A stretch of 64,000 nucleotides of DNA. Source: an uncultured Clostridium sp. Its GTDB lineage: Bacteria > Bacillota > Clostridia > TANB77 > CAG-508. The notes below the pieces were generated by a model, which had not been told where the DNA came from, did no database searches, and saw only the letters and a list, made by a program, of their open reading frames with translations. Shown in pieces: positions 17,664 through 27,078 of the stretch (positions are counted from its first letter, which is position 1; every line of letters begins with the position of its first letter). A program made the position numbers and the translations under genes. The stretch spans positions 4,592 to 68,591 of the forward strand of contig USCB01000005.1 of assembly GCA_900553125.1 (NCBI GenBank). The letters are read 5' to 3'.

Positions 17664-19127
17664 CTAGCTTGTTATACTTTCTTTTATAATTTTTGAGCTA
17701 TTTTTAGATCTTATTTCATAATCAATTTTTATTTTATTACTTTTGAATAATATTTTAGATTCTAAGAACATTGATTTATTATGCATTAGTTTTTTAAAAT
17801 CGGTTTTTATTATTATCTTATTATCTTCTTCATATATTGAATTTTCAAATATATCCTCTATGTCATATTTAAAATCATCGGCTTTTTCCTTTAATTCCTC
17901 TAAATATGTTTGTTTACTACTATACATTGCTCCTATATATGATGGAATATGTGATGATGTAGCAGTTGCTATAGCTGGATAATAATACTCATCTATACTA
18001 CTTACTCTTGGGCATTCTATCAAGTCTTCTTTTAAATCATTATACATATTTCCTAAATATTTAATTACATCATCTTTAACAATAAGTGTATCCTTTCCTA
18101 TAAATACATCTTTATCTATAATTAATTTTAATTCTATATCTTCATCAAGATAATTTCCTATATTTGAAAGAACTAAATTAGTGTTATATATTTTAGGTAA
18201 TCCTTTACAATAGTAATTTATTGCTAAATATTCAAGTATATAACTATCTAGCTCTTTTAACTTCCAATATCTATCTATTTCATTTTTATCTCCGTATAGA
18301 GTTTTACTAATTGGACTTAGACCACCTCCATTGAAAGTAGTTTTCCATCTAATATTTTTAAATTCAAATATTAAATCTTCATATTCTAAATTTAAATCTT
18401 TTAATTCTTCTTTTATAAAACTTTCTTTTTCATCATCAATTTTAACAACTTCATCACTTATTAAAAAAGACACTCCTACTCCAAATGAAAATTCTTTTCC
18501 TTTTAATTGGTTAATATCATTAACAAGTTGCTTTAATTTTTCAAATTTTTTCTCTTTATATTTCTCTATTATTGAATTAACTTCTGATAACTGTATTTTA
18601 TCAAACAAATTTCCATCTGAGTATGATTGAACCACTAATTTACTATTTTTGTTTTCTTTAAACATATACTCAAGATCTTTTTTATTCGCTATACTTGTTG
18701 TACTTCCTTTTCTAATATATATTTCATTTTCTTTTAATTTTCCAATTTGTTTTTTTACCATAAATGGTCTGTTTGAATTATTAATTACTGGTATTTGGAT
18801 TACAAGAATATTTTTTCCATCAATATTTAATATTCTGTAATTAACAATCAAATTTTCATATATATATGTATTGATTATTTGTTGAAATTCAGCTTCATCT
18901 CTTATTTGTTTTGTGTCAATTTCTCTTAATTTTGTACATGCATTATTTTCCTCAACCGCACCAATTATAATATATTTATTTCTAATACTGTGTGAATTTG
19001 CTAAAGCTAATATATCTTTAACTAATTCTTCCTTATGATCCTTTTGATAATCATACTCTTTAAAGTCCAAATAATCACCTTCTTGATGACAATCTATCAT
19101 TTCTTTTACTTCATCTTCAAATTCCAT
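17664..19127 (-). CDS. AlbA_2 / Schlafen-type DNA- or RNA-binding protein
   Basis: 487 residues. The first ~150 fit the divergent AlbA_2 (Schlafen AAA_4-like) domain: GDYLDFKEYDY with the acidic DFKE site, DILALANSHSIRNKYIIIGAVEEN, and NIDGKNILVIQIP followed by IYIRKGSTTSIANKKDLEYMF. The remaining ~330 residues are not recognised. Proteins with this domain are frequent in defence islands and as transcription regulators. Its stop is 13 bases before the membrane protein gene, suggesting joint action. Confidence 0.75.
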   Translation of the reverse strand: MEFEDEVKEMIDCHQEGDYLDFKEYDYQKDHKEELVKDILALANSHSIRNKYIIIGAVEENNACTKLREIDTKQIRDEAEFQQIINTYIYENLIVNYRILNIDGKNILVIQIPVINNSNRPFMVKKQIGKLKENEIYIRKGSTTSIANKKDLEYMFKENKNSKLVVQSYSDGNLFDKIQLSEVNSIIEKYKEKKFEKLKQLVNDINQLKGKEFSFGVGVSFLISDEVVKIDDEKESFIKEELKDLNLEYEDLIFEFKNIRWKTTFNGGGLSPISKTLYGDKNEIDRYWKLKELDSYILEYLAINYYCKGLPKIYNTNLVLSNIGNYLDEDIELKLIIDKDVFIGKDTLIVKDDVIKYLGNMYNDLKEDLIECPRVSSIDEYYYPAIATATSSHIPSYIGAMYSSKQTYLEELKEKADDFKYDIEDIFENSIYEEDNKIIIKTDFKKLMHNKSMFLESKILFKSNKIKIDYEIRSKNSSKIIKESITS

Positions 19128-19182
19128 AATTGTTACCCCTTAATTCGAGTATTATTTTATCACATTTTATATCTTTTCACAA

Positions 19183-19731
19183 CTAAACCTCATTTCCCCA
19201 ACAATCCCAACCATCTACTGTTTGTCTTGCAAATAATTCTATTCTAGGCATATCTCCTACAAGTTCAACTATTTTATCTCTTACTATTGCTGGTTTTTTG
19301 CTATGTTCTTCTATATGAGTGTCAATTATTTGTGATACTTTATTTGATTTTCTTTTTATAGTTCCTTTTGTTCCAATTAAGCAGATTTCTGAATTTGCCC
19401 TAGTCCAATGTCCTAATCCAAAAAAACATGTATCACTTATTTTATTTCTTTTTATCCAATTAAATCCACAAGTTTTGTACTTAAATCCCCATTCTTTCAT
19501 AACTTTTAGTCCATCTAATAAGCAAGGAAAAGTTACCCATAAAAAAAGGATACAATCTTTTTCTGATATATTCTTGATTGTATCCTTCATATTAACTATT
19601 TCTTCAACTTTCATTGTCTTATAATGTTTTTCTGCTGTTCCCATCCCGTCTCTCCATGTATTATAATGCCATGGAGGATCTGCATAAATTATATTATATT
19701 TATTTTCCGTATTATTTATATCTATTACCAA
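19183..19731 (-). CDS. MT-A70 family N6-adenine methyltransferase
   Basis: 182 residues. Contains IIYADPPWHYNTW, the DPPW catalytic motif of MT-A70 methylases, then LFLWVTFPCL and GLGHWTRANSEICLIGTKG, typical of phage and ICE members that methylate adenine in DNA. The start TTG 19731 overlaps the end of the M23 gene, with GGAGG just before it. It may protect the element from restriction. A broken second copy of its 3' half lies at 16174-16442. Confidence 0.9.
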   Translation of the reverse strand: MVIDINNTENKYNIIYADPPWHYNTWRDGMGTAEKHYKTMKVEEIVNMKDTIKNISEKDCILFLWVTFPCLLDGLKVMKEWGFKYKTCGFNWIKRNKISDTCFFGLGHWTRANSEICLIGTKGTIKRKSNKVSQIIDTHIEEHSKKPAIVRDKIVELVGDMPRIELFARQTVDGWDCWGNEV

Positions 19732-20460
19732 TTAAACCTCCTTGTTTCCAAATAAATATTCTCTAGGATTTATAAAATCTCCGTTTTTCGATTTTCTAAT
19801 TTCAAAATGCAAATGTGAGCCTGTGCTATATCCAGGATTCGGATCACGATTAGGATCTCCTCCTTGAATTCCAACAACAGTCCCTTGCTGTATTTCTTGT
19901 CCTTCTATCACATCAATCCTAGCCAAATGTGCATAGAAGGTATAATAAATTGTTCCATTCTCAGTACTATGTTTTACTTCTACACAATTTCCATAGCCTT
20001 GTTGTACTCCCGCAAATACAATAGTTCCTTTTTCAACTGCTGTAATATTTGAGTGCCAAGCTCCTGCTAAGTCTATTCCTGTATGAAAACTCTGCTTTCC
20101 AGTTACAGGATGAATTCTTGTTCCAAATTCACTTGTTACAGTTGCATTTTGAACAGGCATAGGAAATGTTCCATTATATTCTAAATCTTCAATAGTTACA
20201 GTAGGAGCATAAGTGTCGTGCATTTCAACTAATGAATAATAAGAACTATCTGTAGCTTGTCCATCATCTTCAAATCCAAAGAAACTTTTTATTTTATCTA
20301 TTGTTGATGTTAAAGCAAATAGTGGTATCATTATTATAAATGTAAATACCACTATTCCTATTATTATCCCTATAATTAATCTTTGTCTTTTTTCTTCATC
20401 TGTTATTTGACTTATTACTATCTTTGCGATTAATTTTGCTGTAGCAGGATCTAAAGCCAT
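19732..20460 (-). CDS. Membrane-anchored M23 peptidoglycan hydrolase of the mating channel
   Basis: 242 residues. A membrane helix (~residues 28-50, IIGIIIGIVVFTFIIMIPLFAL) precedes a LytM/M23 domain: TSEFGTRIHPVTGKQSFHTGIDL with Zn ligands His and Asp, and GSHLHFEIRK with the HxH motif. It cleaves peptide cross-links so that the conjugation channel can cross the wall, the role of VirB1 or CwlT in other systems. Its ATG overlaps the VirB4 stop codon, showing tight coupling with the transfer operon. Confidence 0.9.
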   Translation of the reverse strand: MALDPATAKLIAKIVISQITDEEKRQRLIIGIIIGIVVFTFIIMIPLFALTSTIDKIKSFFGFEDDGQATDSSYYSLVEMHDTYAPTVTIEDLEYNGTFPMPVQNATVTSEFGTRIHPVTGKQSFHTGIDLAGAWHSNITAVEKGTIVFAGVQQGYGNCVEVKHSTENGTIYYTFYAHLARIDVIEGQEIQQGTVVGIQGGDPNRDPNPGYSTGSHLHFEIRKSKNGDFINPREYLFGNKEV

Positions 20461-22286
20461 TACCTACCACCACCTTTACCAAAATACTCAAACTCAATAG
20501 GAAATATATCAAACCTAACAAATATTCTGTTTGAGCCTATGATAAATAAAGCCAAACCTCTTTTCTTTTTATATAAAAACTCTGATTGTCCCTCACTTAA
20601 CTTAAATAGCTCCGTTGTTTCTTCTAAATTCACTCCATCAGTTCCCATCAATATTTTATATGTAGCCATATCAAGTATAGCTTGTCCATACATTTTTATT
20701 GAATCATCAAGAAAATCTACAATAGAATGTGAAATTATAACTAAACTTCCTTCATATTTTCTACATCTTTTTGCTACATTTCTTAAAAATATTGTTGTTT
20801 CAGGAACTCTAGAATCAATTAACAAATAAGCTTCATCACAAACTAGCATCGTTTTTTCTTCTTTATCTCTACTCATTATTTCCCAACAATAAGTTAGAAT
20901 ATTAAAGTATTGAGCTCTTTTTACTTTGTCATCTGCATTTTGTAAATTAAATGTATCAAAGCATACGATTTTTGCATTATCATCTATTGAAGTATAACCA
21001 TTAAATAAGCCTTTTTCAGCACCAATGCTAATACCTCTTAATAGACTTCTTAATGTTTCATATATTTTTTGTTTCTCCTCATCAATTTCATTACTTGCTT
21101 TATCTCCTAAAAGATTATATAAATCTGTCATAATAGGAAATTTATTATTTGGTATTTCTGAAATATCCGTATCCCAGTAAATATTAAACTTGTTATATAG
21201 TTCTTCTAATGCTTCTTCCAATCGAGCTATATGTATTGAATCTAGTTCAGGATATAATAATTTAAAAAATGTTCTTAATGTTTGAAAATGTAAAGCCATT
21301 GCTCCCATTCCTTTACTTTTATATTCAACTTCATCTGTTTCTTCATCATCTAAAGGAACTTTTTTTATTTGTAGTGGATTTATTATTCCCCTTTTACCAC
21401 TTCCTACATCTATCCATTTTTCTCCTAATTTTTCTACCATTTCTTTTTCTTCTCTTTCAGGATCTATCAAAATTACTTTAGTATTAGTCATATATTCATT
21501 TAATATTAAGTGCTTAGCAACTGTAGATTTTCCGACTCCTGCTGTACCCATAATTACAAAATTTGAGTTTGTTCTATCTCCTCCTCTTTTCCAAGGATCA
21601 AGTATTACAATTCCTCCCTTTGTATCTCTAGCAAAATAATATTTATTTCCATCATTAAATCCTGAACTTGAAAAAGGTAATCCACCAATCCATGTGCTTT
21701 CTAGCATATTTCTATCTGCAATACTTTTTACAACTGGATCTGTAATAGAAAAAGGCGACATTAACTTCAATGAGTTTTTACTCAAATTCGTTAATAATCG
21801 CCCTTTCATTTGCATTGATGTAAGCCTTGTCAAAACTGCCTTAGACCTCTGTTTCAGTTCTTCTTCATCTTCTGCAATTACCATTATTGCTATTGTTACA
21901 TATACTACAGTTTCTCCATTTAAATCTACTTTTTCAATTAAATCTCTTGCATCTTGTATTTCCCTTTCTGTTCTTTGTCTTAATATTTCATCTGTTATTC
22001 CTTCATATTGTGATTCATTTTGTTTTATTCCTCTACTTATATTTTGCATTAAAGTATCTTTTTCCGTTGGAGAAATATTTAAGCAACATACTGTATTCGG
22101 TATATTCGCAATGTTTTCAAGCCATCCTACTCTTACTTTTTGAGGATATTTTGTTATTACATATACTCTTCCTAAATAATCTCCTACTCTTATATAATTT
22201 TTCTTATATTCTATTCCACCTATCGGACTTAAAATATTAAGTAATGTTTTATTTTCCATTATTCCATCAATTTCTTTTTTCTTCAA
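20460..22286 (-). CDS. virB4: VirB4-type conjugation ATPase
   Basis: About 608 residues. ATPase motifs are GTAGVGKSTVAKHL (Walker A), TMLVCDEAYLLID (Walker B) and an AAA_10-type C-terminal region. It energises pilin handling and channel assembly at the membrane. I place the start at TTG 22286, nine bases after GGAGG, in place of the upstream frame, which runs through a terminator hairpin. The N-terminal VirB4 region appears on a separate gene at 22802-23395, an arrangement seen in some Firmicute ICEs. Confidence 0.92.
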   Translation of the reverse strand: MKKKEIDGIMENKTLLNILSPIGGIEYKKNYIRVGDYLGRVYVITKYPQKVRVGWLENIANIPNTVCCLNISPTEKDTLMQNISRGIKQNESQYEGITDEILRQRTEREIQDARDLIEKVDLNGETVVYVTIAIMVIAEDEEELKQRSKAVLTRLTSMQMKGRLLTNLSKNSLKLMSPFSITDPVVKSIADRNMLESTWIGGLPFSSSGFNDGNKYYFARDTKGGIVILDPWKRGGDRTNSNFVIMGTAGVGKSTVAKHLILNEYMTNTKVILIDPEREEKEMVEKLGEKWIDVGSGKRGIINPLQIKKVPLDDEETDEVEYKSKGMGAMALHFQTLRTFFKLLYPELDSIHIARLEEALEELYNKFNIYWDTDISEIPNNKFPIMTDLYNLLGDKASNEIDEEKQKIYETLRSLLRGISIGAEKGLFNGYTSIDDNAKIVCFDTFNLQNADDKVKRAQYFNILTYCWEIMSRDKEEKTMLVCDEAYLLIDSRVPETTIFLRNVAKRCRKYEGSLVIISHSIVDFLDDSIKMYGQAILDMATYKILMGTDGVNLEETTELFKLSEGQSEFLYKKKRGLALFIIGSNRIFVRFDIFPIEFEYFGKGGGR

Positions 22287-22312
22287 ATAAATTATTCCTC
22301 CTTTTTTGCAAC

Positions 22313-22345
22313 AAAAAAAGACTATCATTTCTCTGATAATCTTTT
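22313..22345 (-). terminator. Terminator hairpin in front of virB4
   Basis: AGATTATCA-loop-TGATAGTCT stem with seven T on the minus strand, followed within 20 bases by the virB4 ribosome site. Confidence 0.7.
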
Positions 22346-22388
22346 AATATGATTTAATAATTAAATTAATTTTTTATTAAAACATCTT

Positions 22389-22739
22389 TTAATCTTTTTC
22401 CCATCTATTTGCATCAGTCCATCTAAAATTAGGATCTAAATTTGGAGGATGTTTTTCAAACCACTCTTTTGCACCTCTTTCTCCTAACTCACGACTTATT
22501 CGTTCCATCTCAGGTGGTTTATCTCCTGTTTTACAAAATATTTCCAATCGCAATTTTTCATAGGCTTCCTTTAATTCTTCTGTAGGTGCCATTTTTACCC
22601 AATCTTCAAATGAAACTTTACCTTTCTTGTAAATAACATATGCTATACCTGAACCTACTGTTAAAAGAACAGTTCCACCTATCAGAACATATTTTTTATT
22701 TTTATTAAACCATTTTTTCATTTTTTCAAAAAAAATCAT
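22389..22739 (-). CDS. Small membrane-anchored ICE protein
   Basis: 116 residues: basic N-terminus, one membrane helix (VLIGGTVLLTVGSGIAYVIY), then a charged ~80-residue tail with FEDWVKMAPTEELKEAYEKLR. No recognised family. It lies between the VirB4 N-terminal-like gene and virB4 in the transfer operon. Only a weak AGTAGG precedes ATG 22739. Confidence 0.6.
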   Translation of the reverse strand: MIFFEKMKKWFNKNKKYVLIGGTVLLTVGSGIAYVIYKKGKVSFEDWVKMAPTEELKEAYEKLRLEIFCKTGDKPPEMERISRELGERGAKEWFEKHPPNLDPNFRWTDANRWEKD

Positions 22740-22801
22740 ACTAAACCTACTTTCAAACTATTTCTATGGTAAATTATATCACTTTATCTTTTATTCTTCA
22801 A

Positions 22802-23395
22802 TCATTTCAGCATTACAACTCTATCTTCAATATCAGATTCTTCTCTATGTGCATAATTCATATTTAAAAAACTATTGCATAACTGTATTAGTGAAGCTTC
22901 ATCTAACATCTCTGTTTTAATATCGCATCTTTCAAACTTATTACTTAATTCCATGCACCTTTTTAATAAGTCTTTCTCGCAATTATCAGTCCTTTTAGAA
23001 TTAATCATTATAAAACTCTGCCTTTCAACTATTTCTCCATTTAAAGACATTCTTTGAACTTCTTTTAAGTGTGTTTTTAGTAATCTCTTTTGAATTGCAT
23101 TATCAGTTGTACCTATTATTTCTGACAAATATTCTTGCAATGGAGAAATATCAACTGCTCTTGCAATATTAAAGTATTTAATATCTTCTTGTTCTGATGA
23201 TAGCTCAGCAGATAAATCATTTATTAAATTTTCTTTTTCTCTATCTGTTAAAAGTTGTGTATTTATTGAATATATTTTTATTCCTGAAATTACATTTCCA
23301 TCTCGTGTATAAATATAATTATTTCTAATATCCAATATGCCAACTTCTTCATTACAAGTTTTTTCTTTATCTTTTTTCTTAAATAAATTAAACAA
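22802..23395 (-). CDS. VirB4 N-terminal-domain-like transfer protein
   Basis: About 197 residues from TTG 23395, seven bases after GGAGG. It reads GILDIRNNYIYTRDGNVISGIKIYSINTQLL and then SAELSSEQEDIKYFNIARAVDISPL, the pattern of the N-terminal region of VirB4-like proteins from clostridial ICEs, but lacks the ATPase motifs. It overlaps the PrgI gene end by 8 bp. The ATPase is encoded separately downstream, so this may be a split VirB4. Confidence 0.65.
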   Translation of the reverse strand: MFNLFKKKDKEKTCNEEVGILDIRNNYIYTRDGNVISGIKIYSINTQLLTDREKENLINDLSAELSSEQEDIKYFNIARAVDISPLQEYLSEIIGTTDNAIQKRLLKTHLKEVQRMSLNGEIVERQSFIMINSKRTDNCEKDLLKRCMELSNKFERCDIKTEMLDEASLIQLCNSFLNMNYAHREESDIEDRVVMLK

Positions 23396-23726
23396 TATCA
23401 TCCCTCCATTTATTGTAATATTTATATCTATACTGCTTTTGAATTTTACTAAAATCAATCATGTATTTTATCTGACTTACAACACATAAGTTATTATCAT
23501 CTTTTGTAGTTGCAATAATTGTTCCTGCTACTCCTATAAATTCAATTACAACTGGTAATAAAAAATTATCTTTTAATTTATAGACTATAAAACTAATTGG
23601 TAATAAAGCAACTAAAACTATTACTGTTGATATAAGTTCTTTTATCCCATAACCTTTAAAAAATTCTAATCTGGTCTTTACATTAGTTGGTATATATAGC
23701 TTATATTCATTATCATGTTCGTTCAT
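23388..23726 (-). CDS. PrgI-family conjugation membrane protein
   Basis: 112 residues: a cytosolic lead (YKLYIPTNVKTRLEFFKGYGIKEL), two close membrane helices (ISTVIVLVALLPISFIVYKL and LLPVVIEFIGVAGTIIATT) and QIKYMIDFSKIQKQYRY, the PrgI family layout, corresponding to VirB3 in position before VirB4. It forms part of the membrane core of the mating channel. Confidence 0.85.
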   Translation of the reverse strand: MNEHDNEYKLYIPTNVKTRLEFFKGYGIKELISTVIVLVALLPISFIVYKLKDNFLLPVVIEFIGVAGTIIATTKDDNNLCVVSQIKYMIDFSKIQKQYRYKYYNKWRDDIV

Positions 23727-23758
23727 TTAAAGCCTCCTTATTTCAATGTTTGTGGAGT

Positions 23759-24034
23759 TTACCAACCTCCACCACCACCTCCTCCTGAGCCACCTCCTGA
23801 GAAATGACCAGGTAAAGTTGTATATCCATAATAATTTTGAACTAATGCTAAAATTACAAAAATCAATTCTGCAATAATCCCAAAAACTATTGTATTTTTT
23901 ATTTTCTTTTTATATGTCCCTTGAGCATCTTCATCGTATACCATCTTTGTTAAACAAAATATCACTCGAAATGTAACTCCAAGTGGTATTATCACAACTC
24001 TCAATAAACTTATTATTTCATCTAGTATTTCCAT
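23759..24034 (-). CDS. Small transfer membrane protein with a glycine-only tail
   Basis: 91 residues with two membrane helices (LLRVVIIPLGVTFRVIFCL and TIVFGIIAELIFVILALV), then a striking C-terminus FSGGGSGGGGGGGW. It lies between virB6 and prgI in the transfer operon, so it is a mating-channel component. The poly-Gly tail would be flexible and exposed; its role is unknown. Confidence 0.7.
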   Translation of the reverse strand: MEILDEIISLLRVVIIPLGVTFRVIFCLTKMVYDEDAQGTYKKKIKNTIVFGIIAELIFVILALVQNYYGYTTLPGHFSGGGSGGGGGGGW

Positions 24035-24036
24035 AC

Positions 24037-24894
24037 TTATCCTTTCTTTAATTGACTAAACTTTCTTTTTATTTGACTAGACAATTCCATTGTCTTACTT
24101 GTAGTAACTATTACATTACTAATACCTCCTGTTCCTCCACCAAGCATAAATTCTTGTATGAATTTAGGAGTTTTTATTGCCATTATAATTGCTGCAATAC
24201 CAAATAACATTTTTACATTTAGAATTAATATTATTGCTATCTTGCATAATATAATTTGCACTAAAACTGTTAGCACACTTTTAAATAATTTCTCTGAATA
24301 AGATTTAAAAACTCCTCCATCAGGATTTACTAATCCGACACAAGCTAAAGGAAATCCTAATTTTAATACAAACATCTCTAAACTTCGCATAAGAAATTGT
24401 ATGTATAAAACAAATAACAATATCATTGCTATTAGAGCTACTATTGCTGTAAATAGTCCTGTTGTTGCTATGTTTGCAATAGCTGTTGTTAAAGATACAT
24501 TATCAGTAAAATTCATAGCAGTCAGTATTGAGTTTCCAAATGAAGTAGCAACTTGAATAACCCAATCATACAAAACAGAAAAACTGACTGCTACTACTAT
24601 TGCTCTTATAAAATAAACAATGTATGTAAGTGGTGGTGTATCTGATTCTCCATCAGTCCACATTACATACATATCAAAACCTTTTTTTAGAAATTTTAAA
24701 ACTATCAAAGAAATTGATAAGCTTAAAATTAGTGCTTTTAAACTAGAAAAACTTATTACACTACTTCCAAAGTTTGTAGTTAAGTAATTTTCTAAATTAA
24801 AGCACATATCAATTAAGCCATTAAAAGCTGAATTTATAACATTATCTGCTCCACCAATTATACTGGTTATTAGTCCAGTTAAAATTGATTCCAA
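24037..24894 (-). CDS. virB6: VirB6-like polytopic conjugation protein
   Basis: 285 residues with about six to seven membrane helices, including LKALILSLSISLIVLKFL, YFIRAIVVAVSFSVLY and LFTAIVALIAMILLFVLYIQFLM. The latter matches the signature region of VirB6/TrbL-type proteins (FVLYIQFLMRSLEMFVLKLGFPLACVG). It forms the inner channel of the type IV secretion system. TTG 24894 is the start, with GGAGG seven to eight bases upstream. Confidence 0.85.
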   Translation of the reverse strand: MESILTGLITSIIGGADNVINSAFNGLIDMCFNLENYLTTNFGSSVISFSSLKALILSLSISLIVLKFLKKGFDMYVMWTDGESDTPPLTYIVYFIRAIVVAVSFSVLYDWVIQVATSFGNSILTAMNFTDNVSLTTAIANIATTGLFTAIVALIAMILLFVLYIQFLMRSLEMFVLKLGFPLACVGLVNPDGGVFKSYSEKLFKSVLTVLVQIILCKIAIILILNVKMLFGIAAIIMAIKTPKFIQEFMLGGGTGGISNVIVTTSKTMELSSQIKRKFSQLKKG

Positions 24895-24909
24895 AAAATG
24901 TACCTCCTA

Positions 24910-25260
24910 TTATCTATAATATCCTATAATTAAGTTGATTAATCCACTTGCAACAACTACACCTACACAACAAATTATTGCTATTTTGATTCTATTGTCC
25001 CATCTCTTTCCATCCATATCATCACTAGATGATTTTCTTAATAAATAATATCCTACTAATAAAATTGTTAATGTTGGAGCTAAAATTAGTAACCAATTAG
25101 TTAAATCTGTTATTAGATTTTGTGTACCTGTTGCAATTTTGCTGTCTTGCACTCCTGCAAAACAAGTACTTGTGCAACATAAAAGACTTGTTATAACAAG
25201 TCCTGCTTTTCCTATTTTTCTTGTATATTTTTTTATTCTTTCTTTTATCTTTTCTATCAT
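24910..25260 (-). CDS. virB2: VirB2-like pilin (Mbov_0395-type)
   Basis: 116 residues: a signal region (IGKAGLVITSLLCCTSTCFAG) followed by two hydrophobic helices (NWLLILAPTLTILLVGYYLL and IKIAIICCVGVVVASGLINLIIG) separated by a short charged loop KSSSDDMDGKRWDNR. This is the layout of VirB2 pilins and of the small pilin-like family in Firmicute ICEs. It sits between virD4 and virB6. Confidence 0.8.
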   Translation of the reverse strand: MIEKIKERIKKYTRKIGKAGLVITSLLCCTSTCFAGVQDSKIATGTQNLITDLTNWLLILAPTLTILLVGYYLLRKSSSDDMDGKRWDNRIKIAIICCVGVVVASGLINLIIGYYR

Positions 25261-25272
25261 ACATAAATTCTC

Positions 25273-27078
25273 CTATCTATATAAATTCCATATTCCCCAT
25301 AGTTTTATATCTTCAATTTCTTTTTGTTCTCTTGCTTGTTCTCTATTTAGTCTTAATTGCCTATTTTCTTCTTGATTTCCCATTCCAAACAATTTATTAA
25401 ATCTCCATTTAGAAATATCAGGTAATTTTGTTATTATAGGGTATAATCCTGTTTGAATAACTAAAACATAAGGTCTTTCTATTCTTAAAATTTCATCTTC
25501 TGTAAGTAATGCTCTGCTTATTAAGTTCATTGATTCTGCGTTACTACCATTTTGATTCTTTGTATAGCTACTAGATCTGCTATAAGTAGAAGTAGTATAA
25601 GTTCCAAGTTTTTTTGAAATTATACTTGCTGTTTCATTACTTGCTGTTTTTAAATATATCCAAGTTTGACAGTTATCCCTAATATTTTCTGCAACTTCTT
25701 TTCCATACTTATTATCAAGTTGTGAAAAAGATTGAAGAAACAAATTAAATCTTATCTTTCTTCCTCCTGCTACAGTAAGCATATTGCTAAAAGCTGGTAT
25801 CGTTGTAAAATTTCCAAACTCATCTAATATGTAATTTACTCTTGTTTTTAACTCTCCTCCTCGCTCATCTGCACTTTCTACAAGCGATACATAATTTTGG
25901 TAAACAAATAAACTAGCTAAAGAATAATAAGTTGTTTTCTCATCAGGAAGAATAATATAAGTAACTGTTTTTTCTTCTCCTGCTTGTTTTAAACTAAAAT
26001 CACTTTTGCAAGTCATTCCATATATGCTTTTACTTGTAAATAATCTTAATGTTGTTAAAGCAGATGTAAAAAATGAACCTCTTGTTTTTTCAGGTGCAAT
26101 CCTTGCAATATTAAATATTGTACTCGAAGGATGATCAGGTGGTAAATTTTCAATATATTTATTTATAGGCATTGTCTGTCCTACTGTTCTACACATTTCT
26201 GAAATAAAAGAATATACATTTGTTAAATTTTGATATTCAGGATGCTCTTTATTGTCAAAAACAACACTCATTATTGCTCCTGCAATAACTGACATTTCTC
26301 CATCTCTCCATATTTTTTCCATTTTTGTATCTTCATTTCCTACTAAGCTTTGAGTAATGTCCCAAGTGTACTCTTCAGCTTTTCTAAAATCTCCGTTATT
26401 TACTGCATCTATAACAGGTTGTAAAAAATTATATCTTGTACTTTTTGTTGGATTCTTAAAATCTAAGGTTATTATTTTATAACCTTGTTTTTTCAAAAAT
26501 TCTGAAGTGTAATGATAAATTTCAGCTTTAGGATCTGAAATAATCATACTCTCTCTTGCTAATCCTAAGTTTCCAACTGTCTGTAATACTATACTTCTTG
26601 TTTTACCACTTCTTGTAGCACCTACAACTAAACTATGAATATTATCATCTATGTAATAAATCTTCTCTTGTTTTTTATTTTTTTCATATCCTACAATAAT
26701 TCCTCCTGAATCAAATTCTTCAGTATTTTCATTTGATAGTGAATTACACTCAAAAAATTTTTTAAATTCTTTTTTACTTAGCCATCTAGCTGTTCCGTGT
26801 TGTCCTTGCCCCATAATTTCTGGAGTCTTTAATTTATCCGTTATATTTAATACTCCACTCTCAAAAACATTTTTACTTCCAAATCCAAAAAGAATTATAA
26901 TTGTTGTTTCAATTAGCATATAAATAAGAAAAAATAGCAGTAAAATCTGTTTATCTACTACTATTTGTGAAATTGCTATATTAGAAAGTTTTGAATGAAT
27001 TATTGTACTAAAAACAATGCTAACAGGAATATTTAATATAGATAAAAAAGCTATTATTCCAATTTTTCTTTTTCTCAT
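25273..27078 (-). CDS. virD4: VirD4/TcpA-type coupling protein
   Basis: 601 residues. Two N-terminal membrane helices (IIAFLSILNIPVSIVFSTII; ILLLFFLIYMLIETTIIILFG) precede the motor domain with GATRSGKTRSIVLQ (Walker A), SMIISDPKAE and YILDEFGNFTTIP (Walker B). It docks the relaxase-DNA complex at the channel and drives DNA export. Its start overlaps the DUF3846 gene by 4 bp. Near the C-terminus the protein is Gln/Glu/Arg-rich. Confidence 0.93.
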   Translation of the reverse strand: MRKRKIGIIAFLSILNIPVSIVFSTIIHSKLSNIAISQIVVDKQILLLFFLIYMLIETTIIILFGFGSKNVFESGVLNITDKLKTPEIMGQGQHGTARWLSKKEFKKFFECNSLSNENTEEFDSGGIIVGYEKNKKQEKIYYIDDNIHSLVVGATRSGKTRSIVLQTVGNLGLARESMIISDPKAEIYHYTSEFLKKQGYKIITLDFKNPTKSTRYNFLQPVIDAVNNGDFRKAEEYTWDITQSLVGNEDTKMEKIWRDGEMSVIAGAIMSVVFDNKEHPEYQNLTNVYSFISEMCRTVGQTMPINKYIENLPPDHPSSTIFNIARIAPEKTRGSFFTSALTTLRLFTSKSIYGMTCKSDFSLKQAGEEKTVTYIILPDEKTTYYSLASLFVYQNYVSLVESADERGGELKTRVNYILDEFGNFTTIPAFSNMLTVAGGRKIRFNLFLQSFSQLDNKYGKEVAENIRDNCQTWIYLKTASNETASIISKKLGTYTTSTYSRSSSYTKNQNGSNAESMNLISRALLTEDEILRIERPYVLVIQTGLYPIITKLPDISKWRFNKLFGMGNQEENRQLRLNREQAREQKEIEDIKLWGIWNLYR

